Below are positions 1 through 6,229 of a DNA stretch of 36,092 nt, piece after piece. The DNA comes from a virus, in IMG/VR virus record IMGVR_UViG_3300030109_003556, positions 1-36,092 of that record; one strand, written 5' to 3'. A model generated the notes under the pieces. The model did not search any database. It saw nothing but the letters and a program-made list of their open reading frames with translations, and had not been told where the DNA came from. Every line of letters starts with the position of its first letter. Position 1 is the first letter of the stretch. Position numbers and translations under genes: made by a program.

Positions 1-485
1 GCAATATTAGCCCAGGAATCGAGCCGTGGGCTGCTAATGTATTTACGGATCAAAGCGCGAAGGGCACGTTTATCCGTAAGAATCCGACTCTTGTCGAAGA
101 ATTCAAGAAACACAACTTGAATAACGATAAGATATGGGATCAAATATTGGCTGATGGTGGATCTGTGCAAGGTATAAAGGCATTAGATAAAATTACTGTA
201 GGTGAACAAGATATACCTATAAAAGAAGTTTACAAAACTTTTAAAGAGATAAATCAACTAGAGCTTGTTAATCAAGCTGGCATACGTCAGCAATATATAG
301 ATCAAGCTGTTAGTTTGAATTTAGCATTTCCTTCTGAAGTAGATCCTAAGTGGTTAAATAAAACACACTTAGAAGCTTGGAAGAGAGGAATAAAAACATT
401 GTATTATATGAGAACCGAGTCTGTGCTTAGAGGTGATATAGCCAAACAAGCAATGGACCCTAACTGTTTAAGTTGTGATGGATAA
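1..485 (+). CDS. nrdA: Ribonucleoside-diphosphate reductase alpha subunit, C-terminal part (partial)
   Basis: This is the last 160 residues of a class I ribonucleotide reductase large subunit, which reduces ribonucleotides to deoxyribonucleotides for phage DNA synthesis. The reading frame is open from base 3 to the stop at 483-485, so the 5' part lies outside the window; a TTG at 117 is not the true start. The fragment begins NISPGIEPWAANVF, and further on shows ELVNQAGIRQQYIDQAVSLN and the AWKRGIKTLYYMRT stretch that closes the alpha/beta barrel of this family. The protein ends in a CxxC pair (CLSC, then DG), consistent with the C-terminal redox-shuttle cysteines of class I enzymes. The small subunit gene is not in the window. 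It overlaps the next gene by 8 bases and heads the plus-strand cluster seen here. Confidence in the family is high. Confidence 0.93.
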   Translation, partial: NISPGIEPWAANVFTDQSAKGTFIRKNPTLVEEFKKHNLNNDKIWDQILADGGSVQGIKALDKITVGEQDIPIKEVYKTFKEINQLELVNQAGIRQQYIDQAVSLNLAFPSEVDPKWLNKTHLEAWKRGIKTLYYMRTESVLRGDIAKQAMDPNCLSCDG

Positions 486-1257
486 TTTAATGAAAGAGTT
501 ACTAGATCCTGTTGATCCTAAAGTATTTTTTAAAGATTACTGGGGTAAAAAGCATTTAGTATTAAGAAGAAATAAATTTAAAAACCTGTTTAATTGGAAT
601 GATTTTGAGCAGTATGTAAACGAGTTTCCTAAAATACCTAACCTACAAATAATAGGTTGGGATGATAAGCATGAGAAGTGGTGCCTTGATAAGGTTAAAA
701 AAGGTAAATTAAAATTACCTATGCTAACTAAAACACAAGTACACAAAGCGTGGACAGATGGTAAGTCATTTGTAATACCATTTGCTGAATATAGAAAAGA
801 AGTACTTATGAATGTTTGTAAAACATTTGAAAGGTATTTTGCAAAAGGTCAGGTTAATGTATACGCATCGCCTGGTAAAGGATCTAAAAGTTTTCCAGCG
901 CACGCTGATAATACAGAGAACTTTTTGTTTCATACTCAAGGTAGAGTTAAATGGAGAATATTTAAAGAGTTTGCACCAGATAAACCTAAAGAAATACTTG
1001 AAGAGTTTATATTAGAGGCAGGTGATTTATTATATATACCACAGTTTCAATATCATGAGGTTATACCTATTGGTGCTAGAATATTATGTAGTATTCATTT
1101 TCCAAACAAACCAAAGCAGTCGCTAAAGAATTTTCAAATATCAAAAAATTCTAAACGTGAGCCATGGTATAAATGGCAACCAGAAAAGTATGATGCTGAT
1201 GGTTATAGAAATGATGAAGACTTTCCATACAAATGGAAAGATTCTAGAAAATGGTAA
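478..1257 (+). CDS. JmjC/cupin-type Fe(II)/2-oxoglutarate-dependent dioxygenase
   Basis: A 259-residue protein of the JmjC-like (Cupin_4, ribosomal-oxygenase-like) dioxygenase group. The N-terminal FFKDYWGKKHLVLRR stretch (about residues 17-31) is the entry motif common in this group. The iron-binding HxD is H142-A-D144 inside AHADNTENF, followed by the strand GRVKWRIF. The distal histidine is H193 in LEAGDLLYIPQFQYHEV. All three iron ligands are therefore present. Family members hydroxylate protein side chains or small molecules; the substrate here is unknown. I chose ATG 478, which overlaps the reductase stop; a GTG at 475 and an ATG at 490 are alternatives. The radical SAM gene starts one base after its stop. 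Its place before a sugar cassette allows a role in sugar or glycoconjugate modification, but that is inference. Confidence 0.8.
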   Translation: MDNLMKELLDPVDPKVFFKDYWGKKHLVLRRNKFKNLFNWNDFEQYVNEFPKIPNLQIIGWDDKHEKWCLDKVKKGKLKLPMLTKTQVHKAWTDGKSFVIPFAEYRKEVLMNVCKTFERYFAKGQVNVYASPGKGSKSFPAHADNTENFLFHTQGRVKWRIFKEFAPDKPKEILEEFILEAGDLLYIPQFQYHEVIPIGARILCSIHFPNKPKQSLKNFQISKNSKREPWYKWQPEKYDADGYRNDEDFPYKWKDSRKW

Positions 1258-1258
1258 T

Positions 1259-2197
1259 ATGAAACAAGAAGAAAGAAAAAATCATCAAGTACACGATGCA
1301 GACACTTTTCTTGAATATAGAAGAAAACAAGAACAAGTACATTTAAATAGAATAAAAGGTAGTACTAATCCGTTAGATGCTATACTTACTATTGAACTTA
1401 ATACAACTGAGTTGTGTAATAGAAAATGTATATTTTGTCCAAGGTTTGCGGCTGATGTTTATCCTAATAGGAATTTAAACATGAGTGTTGAAGTTGCTGA
1501 AAAAATAGCTAAGCATTTAGCTGATGCTAATTATACAGGTAGAATATCTTTTAGTGGATACAGTGAAGGACTACTAAATAAAAGCTTTGCTGATATAGTT
1601 TTTACTTTTAGAAAACATTTAAAAGATAATCTACTAGAGTGTAATACAAATGGTGATGTATTAGGTACGAGAGTAAATCCTCAGGACCTATATAACTCAG
1701 GCTTAGATATGTTGTATATAAATATGTACGATGGACCAGATCAAGCCGATCACTTTCTTAAAATAATGGAAGAGGCTGGTGTATCAAAACGTAAGTTTAG
1801 TTTGCGAGCTCATTATAATTTAAAAGATTATGGTTTAAAGCTTAATAATAGAAGTGGTGTAATAGACTGGATAGGTTTTGAGGATCACGATATTGAAGAG
1901 TTAAAAGGTAAACCATGTCATTATCCATTTTATAAAATGTTTGTTGACTGGAATGGCGACGTATTGTTTTGCTCAAACGATTGGGGTAAAGAAAGAAAGA
2001 TAGGTAATATAGCTAAACAAACTTTAGAAGAGGTTTGGATGGCTGATGATATGAAAGAGATAAGACAAAGATTAAAGCACGGTGATAGATCACAGAGTCC
2101 ATGTGATAAATGCTCTGTTAAAGGTGATTTATTTGGTAAGCCTAGTTTTGATCTTATAAATAAACATTATGAAAGTAGCGATAACGGGAACAACTAG
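1259..2197 (+). CDS. Radical SAM enzyme with SPASM/twitch-like C-terminal cysteine domain
   Basis: A 312-residue radical SAM protein. The 4Fe-4S cluster motif CxxxCxxC is C53-NRK-C57-IF-C60 within NTTELCNRKCIFCPRF. The SFSGYSEGL segment near residue 98 fits the strand after the first barrel turns. The C-terminal part has C220, C238 (FVDWNGDVLFCSNDWG), C282 and C285, with the IGNIAKQTLEEVW block, typical of SPASM/twitch domains that hold an auxiliary iron-sulfur cluster. Family members modify peptides or act on sugars, often in polysaccharide clusters; the substrate cannot be read from sequence. ATG 1259 is preferred over a longer in-frame opening at 1157 because that would overlap the dioxygenase gene by 100 bases and the added residues look non-conserved. 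Its 3' end overlaps the SDR gene by 29 bases. Confidence 0.85.
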   Translation: MKQEERKNHQVHDADTFLEYRRKQEQVHLNRIKGSTNPLDAILTIELNTTELCNRKCIFCPRFAADVYPNRNLNMSVEVAEKIAKHLADANYTGRISFSGYSEGLLNKSFADIVFTFRKHLKDNLLECNTNGDVLGTRVNPQDLYNSGLDMLYINMYDGPDQADHFLKIMEEAGVSKRKFSLRAHYNLKDYGLKLNNRSGVIDWIGFEDHDIEELKGKPCHYPFYKMFVDWNGDVLFCSNDWGKERKIGNIAKQTLEEVWMADDMKEIRQRLKHGDRSQSPCDKCSVKGDLFGKPSFDLINKHYESSDNGNN

Positions 2198-2768
2198 AGG
2201 CTTAGGTAAAGCAATACAAAATGAGTTGTGTGGCAAGTGGATACCAGTAGGTTTTAATAGGCCTAAGTATGATATATGCTGTCCTAAATGTATAAATGCA
2301 TTAACTGAAGAATTAAAAAACCCTGAGTATAGAGTTTTTATAAACAATGCTCATGAAACATTTTGTCAGACAGAAGTGTTAGCGGCTGTGTTTAACTTAT
2401 GGGCTAATGACTCAAGTAAAGTTATTGTAAATATAAATAGTAGAGCAAAGTATCCTAACCTATCAAAAGGTTATATGTACTCAGCTTCTAAAGCATCTTT
2501 ATCACATTTATCAGATAGTTTAAAATTTACTACACCTAAAAAATGTAAGATAGTAGATGTTAACTTAGGTTTATTAGAATCAGATTTACCTAGTTTAACA
2601 TATAAAGAAGCGGCACATACTATAGTATGGGTAATTCAAAACGCTACTCAAAGAAGAAAATTAGAAATAGGCTCAATAGATTTATATCACAATGAGTCTT
2701 ATGTAGAAGTACAAAAACAAAAACAAATAAAATTAAATGAAAGCAGGAAAAATATGGGGAAAAACTGA
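2169..2768 (+). CDS. Short-chain dehydrogenase/reductase (SDR), compact
   Basis: A 199-residue NAD(P)-dependent oxidoreductase of the short-chain dehydrogenase family. The Rossmann glycine motif is TGTTRGLG (residues 6-13), the structural NNA motif is at 59-61, the catalytic serine is probably S91 (INSRA), and YxxxK is Y104-SAS-K108. The protein is about 50 residues shorter than typical classical SDRs, with the C-terminal substrate loop reduced. Between the cofactor site and NNA lies an unusual cysteine trio (CCPKC, about residues 37-41). It overlaps both neighbours (29 bases with the radical SAM gene, 32 with the cupin gene), so it is part of one transcription unit. It might oxidise or reduce a sugar hydroxyl in the octulosonate pathway; this is inference from position. 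Confidence 0.8.
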   Translation: MKVAITGTTRGLGKAIQNELCGKWIPVGFNRPKYDICCPKCINALTEELKNPEYRVFINNAHETFCQTEVLAAVFNLWANDSSKVIVNINSRAKYPNLSKGYMYSASKASLSHLSDSLKFTTPKKCKIVDVNLGLLESDLPSLTYKEAAHTIVWVIQNATQRRKLEIGSIDLYHNESYVEVQKQKQIKLNESRKNMGKN

Positions 2769-3081
2769 AAAGATCCACGCTAATGGAGTTTTTGAGTTTC
2801 ACCGAATAGAATTTAATAAAGGATTTAAATGCTCAGAACACGAGCATGAATTTAAATGGAACGGATTTTATGTAGAGTCCGGTAAAATGTTAATCAGAGT
2901 CTGGCAAGATGATCAAAATCTTTTAGATGAGACAATATTAGAAGCAGGTGATTTTACTATGGTTAAACCTGGTAAATATCATCAGTTTGAAGGTATTGAA
3001 GATGGTGTAGCTTTTGAGTTATACTGGGCTGAGTTTAACCACGATGATATAAAAAGAAGAACATCAGGCAAGAGAGCATGA
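2737..3081 (+). CDS. Small single-domain cupin
   Basis: A 114-residue protein that is one cupin barrel. Cupin motif 1 is G-x5-HxH (GFKCSEHEH), with an asparagine where the usual glutamate ligand sits, then GFYVESG. Motif 2 is AGDFTMVKPGKYHQF. Two or three metal-binding histidines are thus present. Small cupins of this shape include sugar isomerases and epimerases, mannose-6-phosphate-isomerase-like proteins and sugar-binding regulators. No exact function can be assigned. It sits directly before kdsB with a 4-base ATGA overlap, which suggests coupled translation and a role in the same sugar pathway. An arabinose-5-phosphate isomerase role would complete the pathway, but nothing in the sequence shows it. 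Confidence 0.75.
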   Translation: MKAGKIWGKTEKIHANGVFEFHRIEFNKGFKCSEHEHEFKWNGFYVESGKMLIRVWQDDQNLLDETILEAGDFTMVKPGKYHQFEGIEDGVAFELYWAEFNHDDIKRRTSGKRA

Positions 3082-3710
3082 AAGATATAGTATTTGTAAT
3101 ACCAGCTAGACTAGAGAGTACTAGGCTAAAACATAAAATGCTTATGATGTTTGATGATGAGCCACTGATACGTATAGTATTTGATAAAGTACGTACTATG
3201 GGTTATGATACATTTGTTATAACTGATAGTCCTAAGATAGCAGAGGTTATACCTAGCAATAATGTTATCATGACTAATGAAGCAGAAAACGGTACAGCTA
3301 GAATAGCTCAAGCTCATGAATTTTTAAGCGAGTATCAAACTATAATCAATATACAAGGTGATATGATAGATATAACACATAAAACTGTAAAGCCTTTTAT
3401 TGATAGAGCTAAAAATAATTTTGTAGTATACACGGCTTACACAAAAGGCTACGAGCCAAACGGTGTTAAGGTTGTACACCAGGCAGGTAAAGCTATGTGG
3501 TTTACTAGATCTGACATTGGTTATGGTGATAGACACCTTGGTATATACATGTATAGGCCATATGCTTTGCAGTGTTATGATTTATTAGATGATGAATATC
3601 CACAAGAAAACTTAGAACAAAATAGATATTTAGGTTTATATGATATTAAAGTATGTGAGGTTAAATATGAAGGTAGAGAAATAAATACACAAGAAGATGT
3701 TAATGGATAA
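3078..3710 (+). CDS. kdsB: 3-deoxy-manno-octulosonate cytidylyltransferase (CMP-Kdo synthetase)
   Basis: A 210-residue nucleotidyltransferase that activates Kdo with CTP to CMP-Kdo in the cytoplasm. Family motifs in order: IPARLESTRL (8-17), NGTARIAQA (71-79), INIQGDMI (90-97, with D95 as the expected metal ligand), HLGIYMYR (153-160), LEQNRYL (179-185) and INTQEDV (202-208). It is about 35 residues shorter than the usual 245-250. In the last motif the aspartate usual in VDTPEDL is asparagine (N203); this may weaken or change metal binding. The related CMP-sialic acid synthetases (NeuA) are less likely because HLGIYMYR and LEQNRYL are KdsB-like. The gene overlaps the cupin (4 bases) and kdsA (14 bases). 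Adjacent kdsA supports the assignment strongly. Confidence 0.9.
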   Translation: MKDIVFVIPARLESTRLKHKMLMMFDDEPLIRIVFDKVRTMGYDTFVITDSPKIAEVIPSNNVIMTNEAENGTARIAQAHEFLSEYQTIINIQGDMIDITHKTVKPFIDRAKNNFVVYTAYTKGYEPNGVKVVHQAGKAMWFTRSDIGYGDRHLGIYMYRPYALQCYDLLDDEYPQENLEQNRYLGLYDIKVCEVKYEGREINTQEDVNG

Positions 3711-4455
3711 GTTTATAATATCAGGACCATGTGTTATAGAGAGTGAGTACACATGTATGAAAATAGCAGAAAAGGTAAAAGAACTTACAGCTAAGTATGG
3801 TTTTGATTACATATTTAAAGCTTCATTTGATAAAGCAAATAGAACTTCTGTAGACTCATACAGAGGACCAGGTTTACAAGAGGGATTAGAAATACTAGCT
3901 AAAGTTAAAAAAGAGTTTGATGTTCAAATAACAACAGACATACACGAACCTATACAGGCTATACAAGTTAAAGATGTTGTTGATGTTATACAAATACCTG
4001 CTTTTTTATGTAGACAAACAGATCTTTTAATTGCAGCCGGCAGAACAGGTAAGACCGTAAATATAAAGAAGGCACAGTTTATGAGTGGTAACAACATGGA
4101 GCACCCAATTAAAAAAGTGCAAAACACAGGTAATAATAATATAATGGTAACTGAACGTGGAACTATGTTTGGCTTAGGTAACTTAGTCGTAGATTTCAGG
4201 CAGATACTAGATATGAAAAAATTTAACGTACCCATAGTTATGGACGTTACACATTCAACTCAAAAACCTAGCGCTCTTGGCAATAAAAGTGGTGGTGATA
4301 GAAAGTATGCACCATACATAGCTAAGTTAGCACAAGCGGTTGATGTTGATGGTTACTTCTTTGAAGTACACCCTGACCCAGACAACGCTTTAAGCGATGG
4401 TCCTAATATGGTACCGTTAAATAATTTTGAAACAATATTAAAATTTATAGCATGA
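3697..4455 (+). CDS. kdsA: 3-deoxy-8-phosphooctulonate synthase (Kdo-8-phosphate synthase)
   Basis: A 252-residue barrel enzyme that condenses phosphoenolpyruvate with arabinose 5-phosphate to Kdo-8-phosphate. Motifs: SGPCVIES (9-16), FKASFDKANRTSVDSYRGPG (40-59), TTDIHE, IQIPAFLCRQTDL (99-111), VNIKKAQF, TERGTMFG, DVTHSTQ (183-189), FFEVHPDP (221-228) and SDGPN (233-237). The GPC cysteine marks the metal-dependent class: C12, H186, E223 and D234 match the ligands Cys11, His185, Glu222 and Asp233 of the Aquifex enzyme with a constant offset. NeuB and DAHP synthase are excluded by KANRTSVDSYRGPG. It is slightly shorter than the roughly 270-285 residues of cellular enzymes but appears complete. 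Start is ATG 3697 or 3703; both overlap kdsB. No kdsC or kdsD gene is visible, so host enzymes would be needed. Confidence 0.95.
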   Translation: MLMDKFIISGPCVIESEYTCMKIAEKVKELTAKYGFDYIFKASFDKANRTSVDSYRGPGLQEGLEILAKVKKEFDVQITTDIHEPIQAIQVKDVVDVIQIPAFLCRQTDLLIAAGRTGKTVNIKKAQFMSGNNMEHPIKKVQNTGNNNIMVTERGTMFGLGNLVVDFRQILDMKKFNVPIVMDVTHSTQKPSALGNKSGGDRKYAPYIAKLAQAVDVDGYFFEVHPDPDNALSDGPNMVPLNNFETILKFIA

Positions 4456-5102
4456 GAATATTTATAGGAAGTGATTCACGTCATCCGCAAGCTACAAAAG
4501 TAGTTAGAAAGTCTATATTAGACAACGGTGATCACGAGGTTATGTCTTTAGTAAAAGCACAGCTAATTAAGCGTGGTATTTATGGTAGAAAAGATGTGCC
4601 TAATGAATCAACAGAATTTTCTTTTACAAGGTTTTATACACCTTTGTGTAACAACTGGAATGGCATAGCCATGTTCTGTGATAATGACTTCGTTTGGAAG
4701 TGTGATCCTGAAGAGGTTGTACAGTACTTAGGAGATAAAACAGTAGCAGTGGTAAAACATAATCTTGATAATGTTAAAGGAACAAAGATGGATGGAGTTA
4801 AAAACAAAATGTATCCAAAGAAATGTTGGAGTTCATTGATAGTATTTAACTGTGAGAAACTAAAAGATATATTAACTAAAGAATATTTAGACAATGCCAC
4901 ACCAAAACAATTACATCAGTTTGAGTGGATAGATGATAGTGAGATAGCTGAGATACCCGTTGAATATAATCACTTAGTAGGTTATTATGAAAAAAATGAT
5001 AACATAAAAGCGATACATTATACTAACGGTGGACCTTGGTTTGATAAGTATAAGGATGGAGAGTTATCAGAAGAGTGGTGGAGCGTATACAACAGCTTGT
5101 AA
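4452..5102 (+). CDS. GT8-like glycosyltransferase
   Basis: A 216-residue protein resembling family 8 (GT-A fold) glycosyltransferases, which move a sugar from a nucleotide donor to a lipopolysaccharide or other glycan. It opens with RIFIGSDSRHPQA, has the metal-binding DxD as D77-N-D79 in AMFCDNDFVW, the acceptor-side CWSSLIVFN (125-133), and ends with HYTNGGPW (189-196), equivalent to the HxxGxxKPW motif of the family. There is no signal peptide or membrane segment, so it is probably cytoplasmic or peripheral. The start overlaps the kdsA stop as ATGA, and the 3' end overlaps the GT29 gene by 28 bases. Donor and acceptor are unknown. Confidence 0.8.
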   Translation: MRIFIGSDSRHPQATKVVRKSILDNGDHEVMSLVKAQLIKRGIYGRKDVPNESTEFSFTRFYTPLCNNWNGIAMFCDNDFVWKCDPEEVVQYLGDKTVAVVKHNLDNVKGTKMDGVKNKMYPKKCWSSLIVFNCEKLKDILTKEYLDNATPKQLHQFEWIDDSEIAEIPVEYNHLVGYYEKNDNIKAIHYTNGGPWFDKYKDGELSEEWWSVYNSL

Positions 5103-5869
5103 AAAATAAATCAGTAATACTTGTTGGTAATTCTGTAGAGTTAATGCATCATGATTATGGTGCGTTCATAGATAGCCATGATATTGTTGTACGCTTTGGT
5201 AGAGCTGTTGATAGCATAGCTGATGATAAAGAAAAACAATTAGGTAGTAAGACAAACGTATGGGTAACTGGTCAGTTCAGAGCTCCTATATGGAAGAGGC
5301 GTAATAAAGAATTTACAAAAGGTAAATTTAAAGACGTTGAGATATTACTTAATAGATGTCGTGGGAATTTTTTACTCAAAGATTGGGTATTAGAGGATCA
5401 CCTACCCAAGGGTATGCCTTATACTCAGATGTGGTCAGACGCAGAGCTAGAATCGCTGTGGAACGGTTTTGGTAATTCAATGTACAGCTTACAACTCAGG
5501 CCTTCAGCTGGGTTTTTAACAATACTATATTTTATTAGGGAAATTAATACTCAAAAGAAATTGAGTATTATAGGATTTGACTTCTTTCATAAGAGTGTAA
5601 AGAAGAGTACATATATGGCTAAAAATGTAAAAGATGGTAATGGTGAATGTGATCCTCACAGTTGGCATTTACCTCTTTATACTACAAAGCATTCAGCGCA
5701 TGATCGTAATTTAGAAAATCAATATGTGAGTAAGTTAGAACGTGATGGTTTGCTTGAGTGGCACACGTTAAGTGATATGAAAAGAAATAAAGTTGAATAT
5801 ACTGGTTGGATGAAAGGTCAGAAGATAATAAGAAGTGTAGCTAAAAAAACGGCTGTGTCAAAAATCTAG
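5075..5869 (+). CDS. GT29 sialyltransferase-like glycosyltransferase (possible Kdo transferase)
   Basis: A 264-residue protein with the sialylmotifs of family GT29. The L motif spans about 14-44 (VILVGNSVE, then IDSHDIVVRFGRA), with GSKTNVWVT following. The S motif is RPSAGFLTILYFIR then SIIGFDFF (142-170). A VS-type motif, HSAHDRNLE, with H206, H209 and E214, is near the C-terminus. Family members use CMP-activated ulosonic acids, which fits the adjacent kdsA and kdsB; plant GT29 proteins have been implicated in Kdo transfer to pectin. No transmembrane anchor is present, unlike eukaryotic members. The start is GTG at 5075 or 5078, because no ATG precedes the L motif. It is the last gene of the plus-strand unit. 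CMP-Kdo as donor is inference. Confidence 0.82.
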   Translation: MVERIQQLVKNKSVILVGNSVELMHHDYGAFIDSHDIVVRFGRAVDSIADDKEKQLGSKTNVWVTGQFRAPIWKRRNKEFTKGKFKDVEILLNRCRGNFLLKDWVLEDHLPKGMPYTQMWSDAELESLWNGFGNSMYSLQLRPSAGFLTILYFIREINTQKKLSIIGFDFFHKSVKKSTYMAKNVKDGNGECDPHSWHLPLYTTKHSAHDRNLENQYVSKLERDGLLEWHTLSDMKRNKVEYTGWMKGQKIIRSVAKKTAVSKI

Positions 5870-5978
5870 CTACAACCTCGGCTATAACCTCAATAATTAA
5901 TAATACAACAATTGGTAGTATATATTCCCACCAGTCATATTTACCGTTCTCATTTAAATCAAAAAAATTAAATTTCAT
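5841..5978 (-). CDS. 45-residue membrane mini-protein with an EF-hand-like loop
   Basis: A short gene read from the nucleotide sequence. Its ATG (5978-5976) overlaps the stop of the 84-residue gene as ATGA and it ends with TAG at 5843-5841, inside the 3' end of the opposite-strand GT29 gene (29-base convergent overlap). The protein starts MKFNFF, then carries DLNENGKYDWWE (residues 7-18), which has oxygen ligands at loop positions 1, 3, 5, 9 and 12, glycine at 6 and a hydrophobic residue at 8, the canonical calcium-binding EF-hand pattern. One transmembrane helix follows (about residues 19-38). Function is unknown; small membrane proteins in this region may serve lysis. The ATGA coupling supports it being translated. 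Confidence 0.65.
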   Translation of the reverse strand: MKFNFFDLNENGKYDWWEYILPIVVLLIIEVIAEVVARFLTQPFF

Positions 5979-6229
5979 TTTGCTCCGCAAGGCTTGCCGT
6001 TAGCTATGTTAACCCAATTTTCTTTTTGAAACCAGTCACGTAATGTAGCACCTTTTTTTCTAGCACCTTTAACATTAGACTTACTGGATCTTTTATATTT
6101 ACCTTGAGCTGCAGCAGATCTCTTAGCATTAATTACTTTTTGCCTCTGCTCTTTACTCATACTTTTGTATTTGTTATATGGTAAACAAACTTTCTTTGTT
6201 CCACCACCCTTTACTTTACTTTTTGGCAT
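5975..6229 (-). CDS. Lysine-rich small protein with C-terminal WF-W-CG motif
   Basis: An 84-residue, strongly basic protein, unrecognised by precise family. The N-terminal half has many K, R, S and G residues. The C-terminus is RDWFQKENWVNIANGKPCGA, a tryptophan and cysteine pattern that I recall in small proteins of marine phages and large algal viruses (possibly a DUF5872-like family), which I cannot verify. The ATG overlaps the stop of the phosphatase gene as TAATG, and its own stop overlaps the next mini-gene as ATGA. A role in DNA binding or in the virion is possible from charge alone. Confidence 0.6.
   Translation of the reverse strand: MPKSKVKGGGTKKVCLPYNKYKSMSKEQRQKVINAKRSAAAQGKYKRSSKSNVKGARKKGATLRDWFQKENWVNIANGKPCGAK

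Noticed and set aside
117-485. TTG at 117 as a separate small gene start
   Set aside because: The frame is open to base 3 and the upstream residues are conserved ribonucleotide reductase sequence, so this is a truncated larger gene.
1157-1258. Longer N-terminus of the radical SAM gene
   Set aside because: It lies inside the dioxygenase gene in another frame; ATG 1259 fits the packing and protein family better.
3697-4455. NeuB (sialic acid synthase) or DAHP synthase identity for kdsA
   Set aside because: FKASFDKANRT, RGPG and IPAFLCRQTDL are specific to Kdo-8-phosphate synthase.
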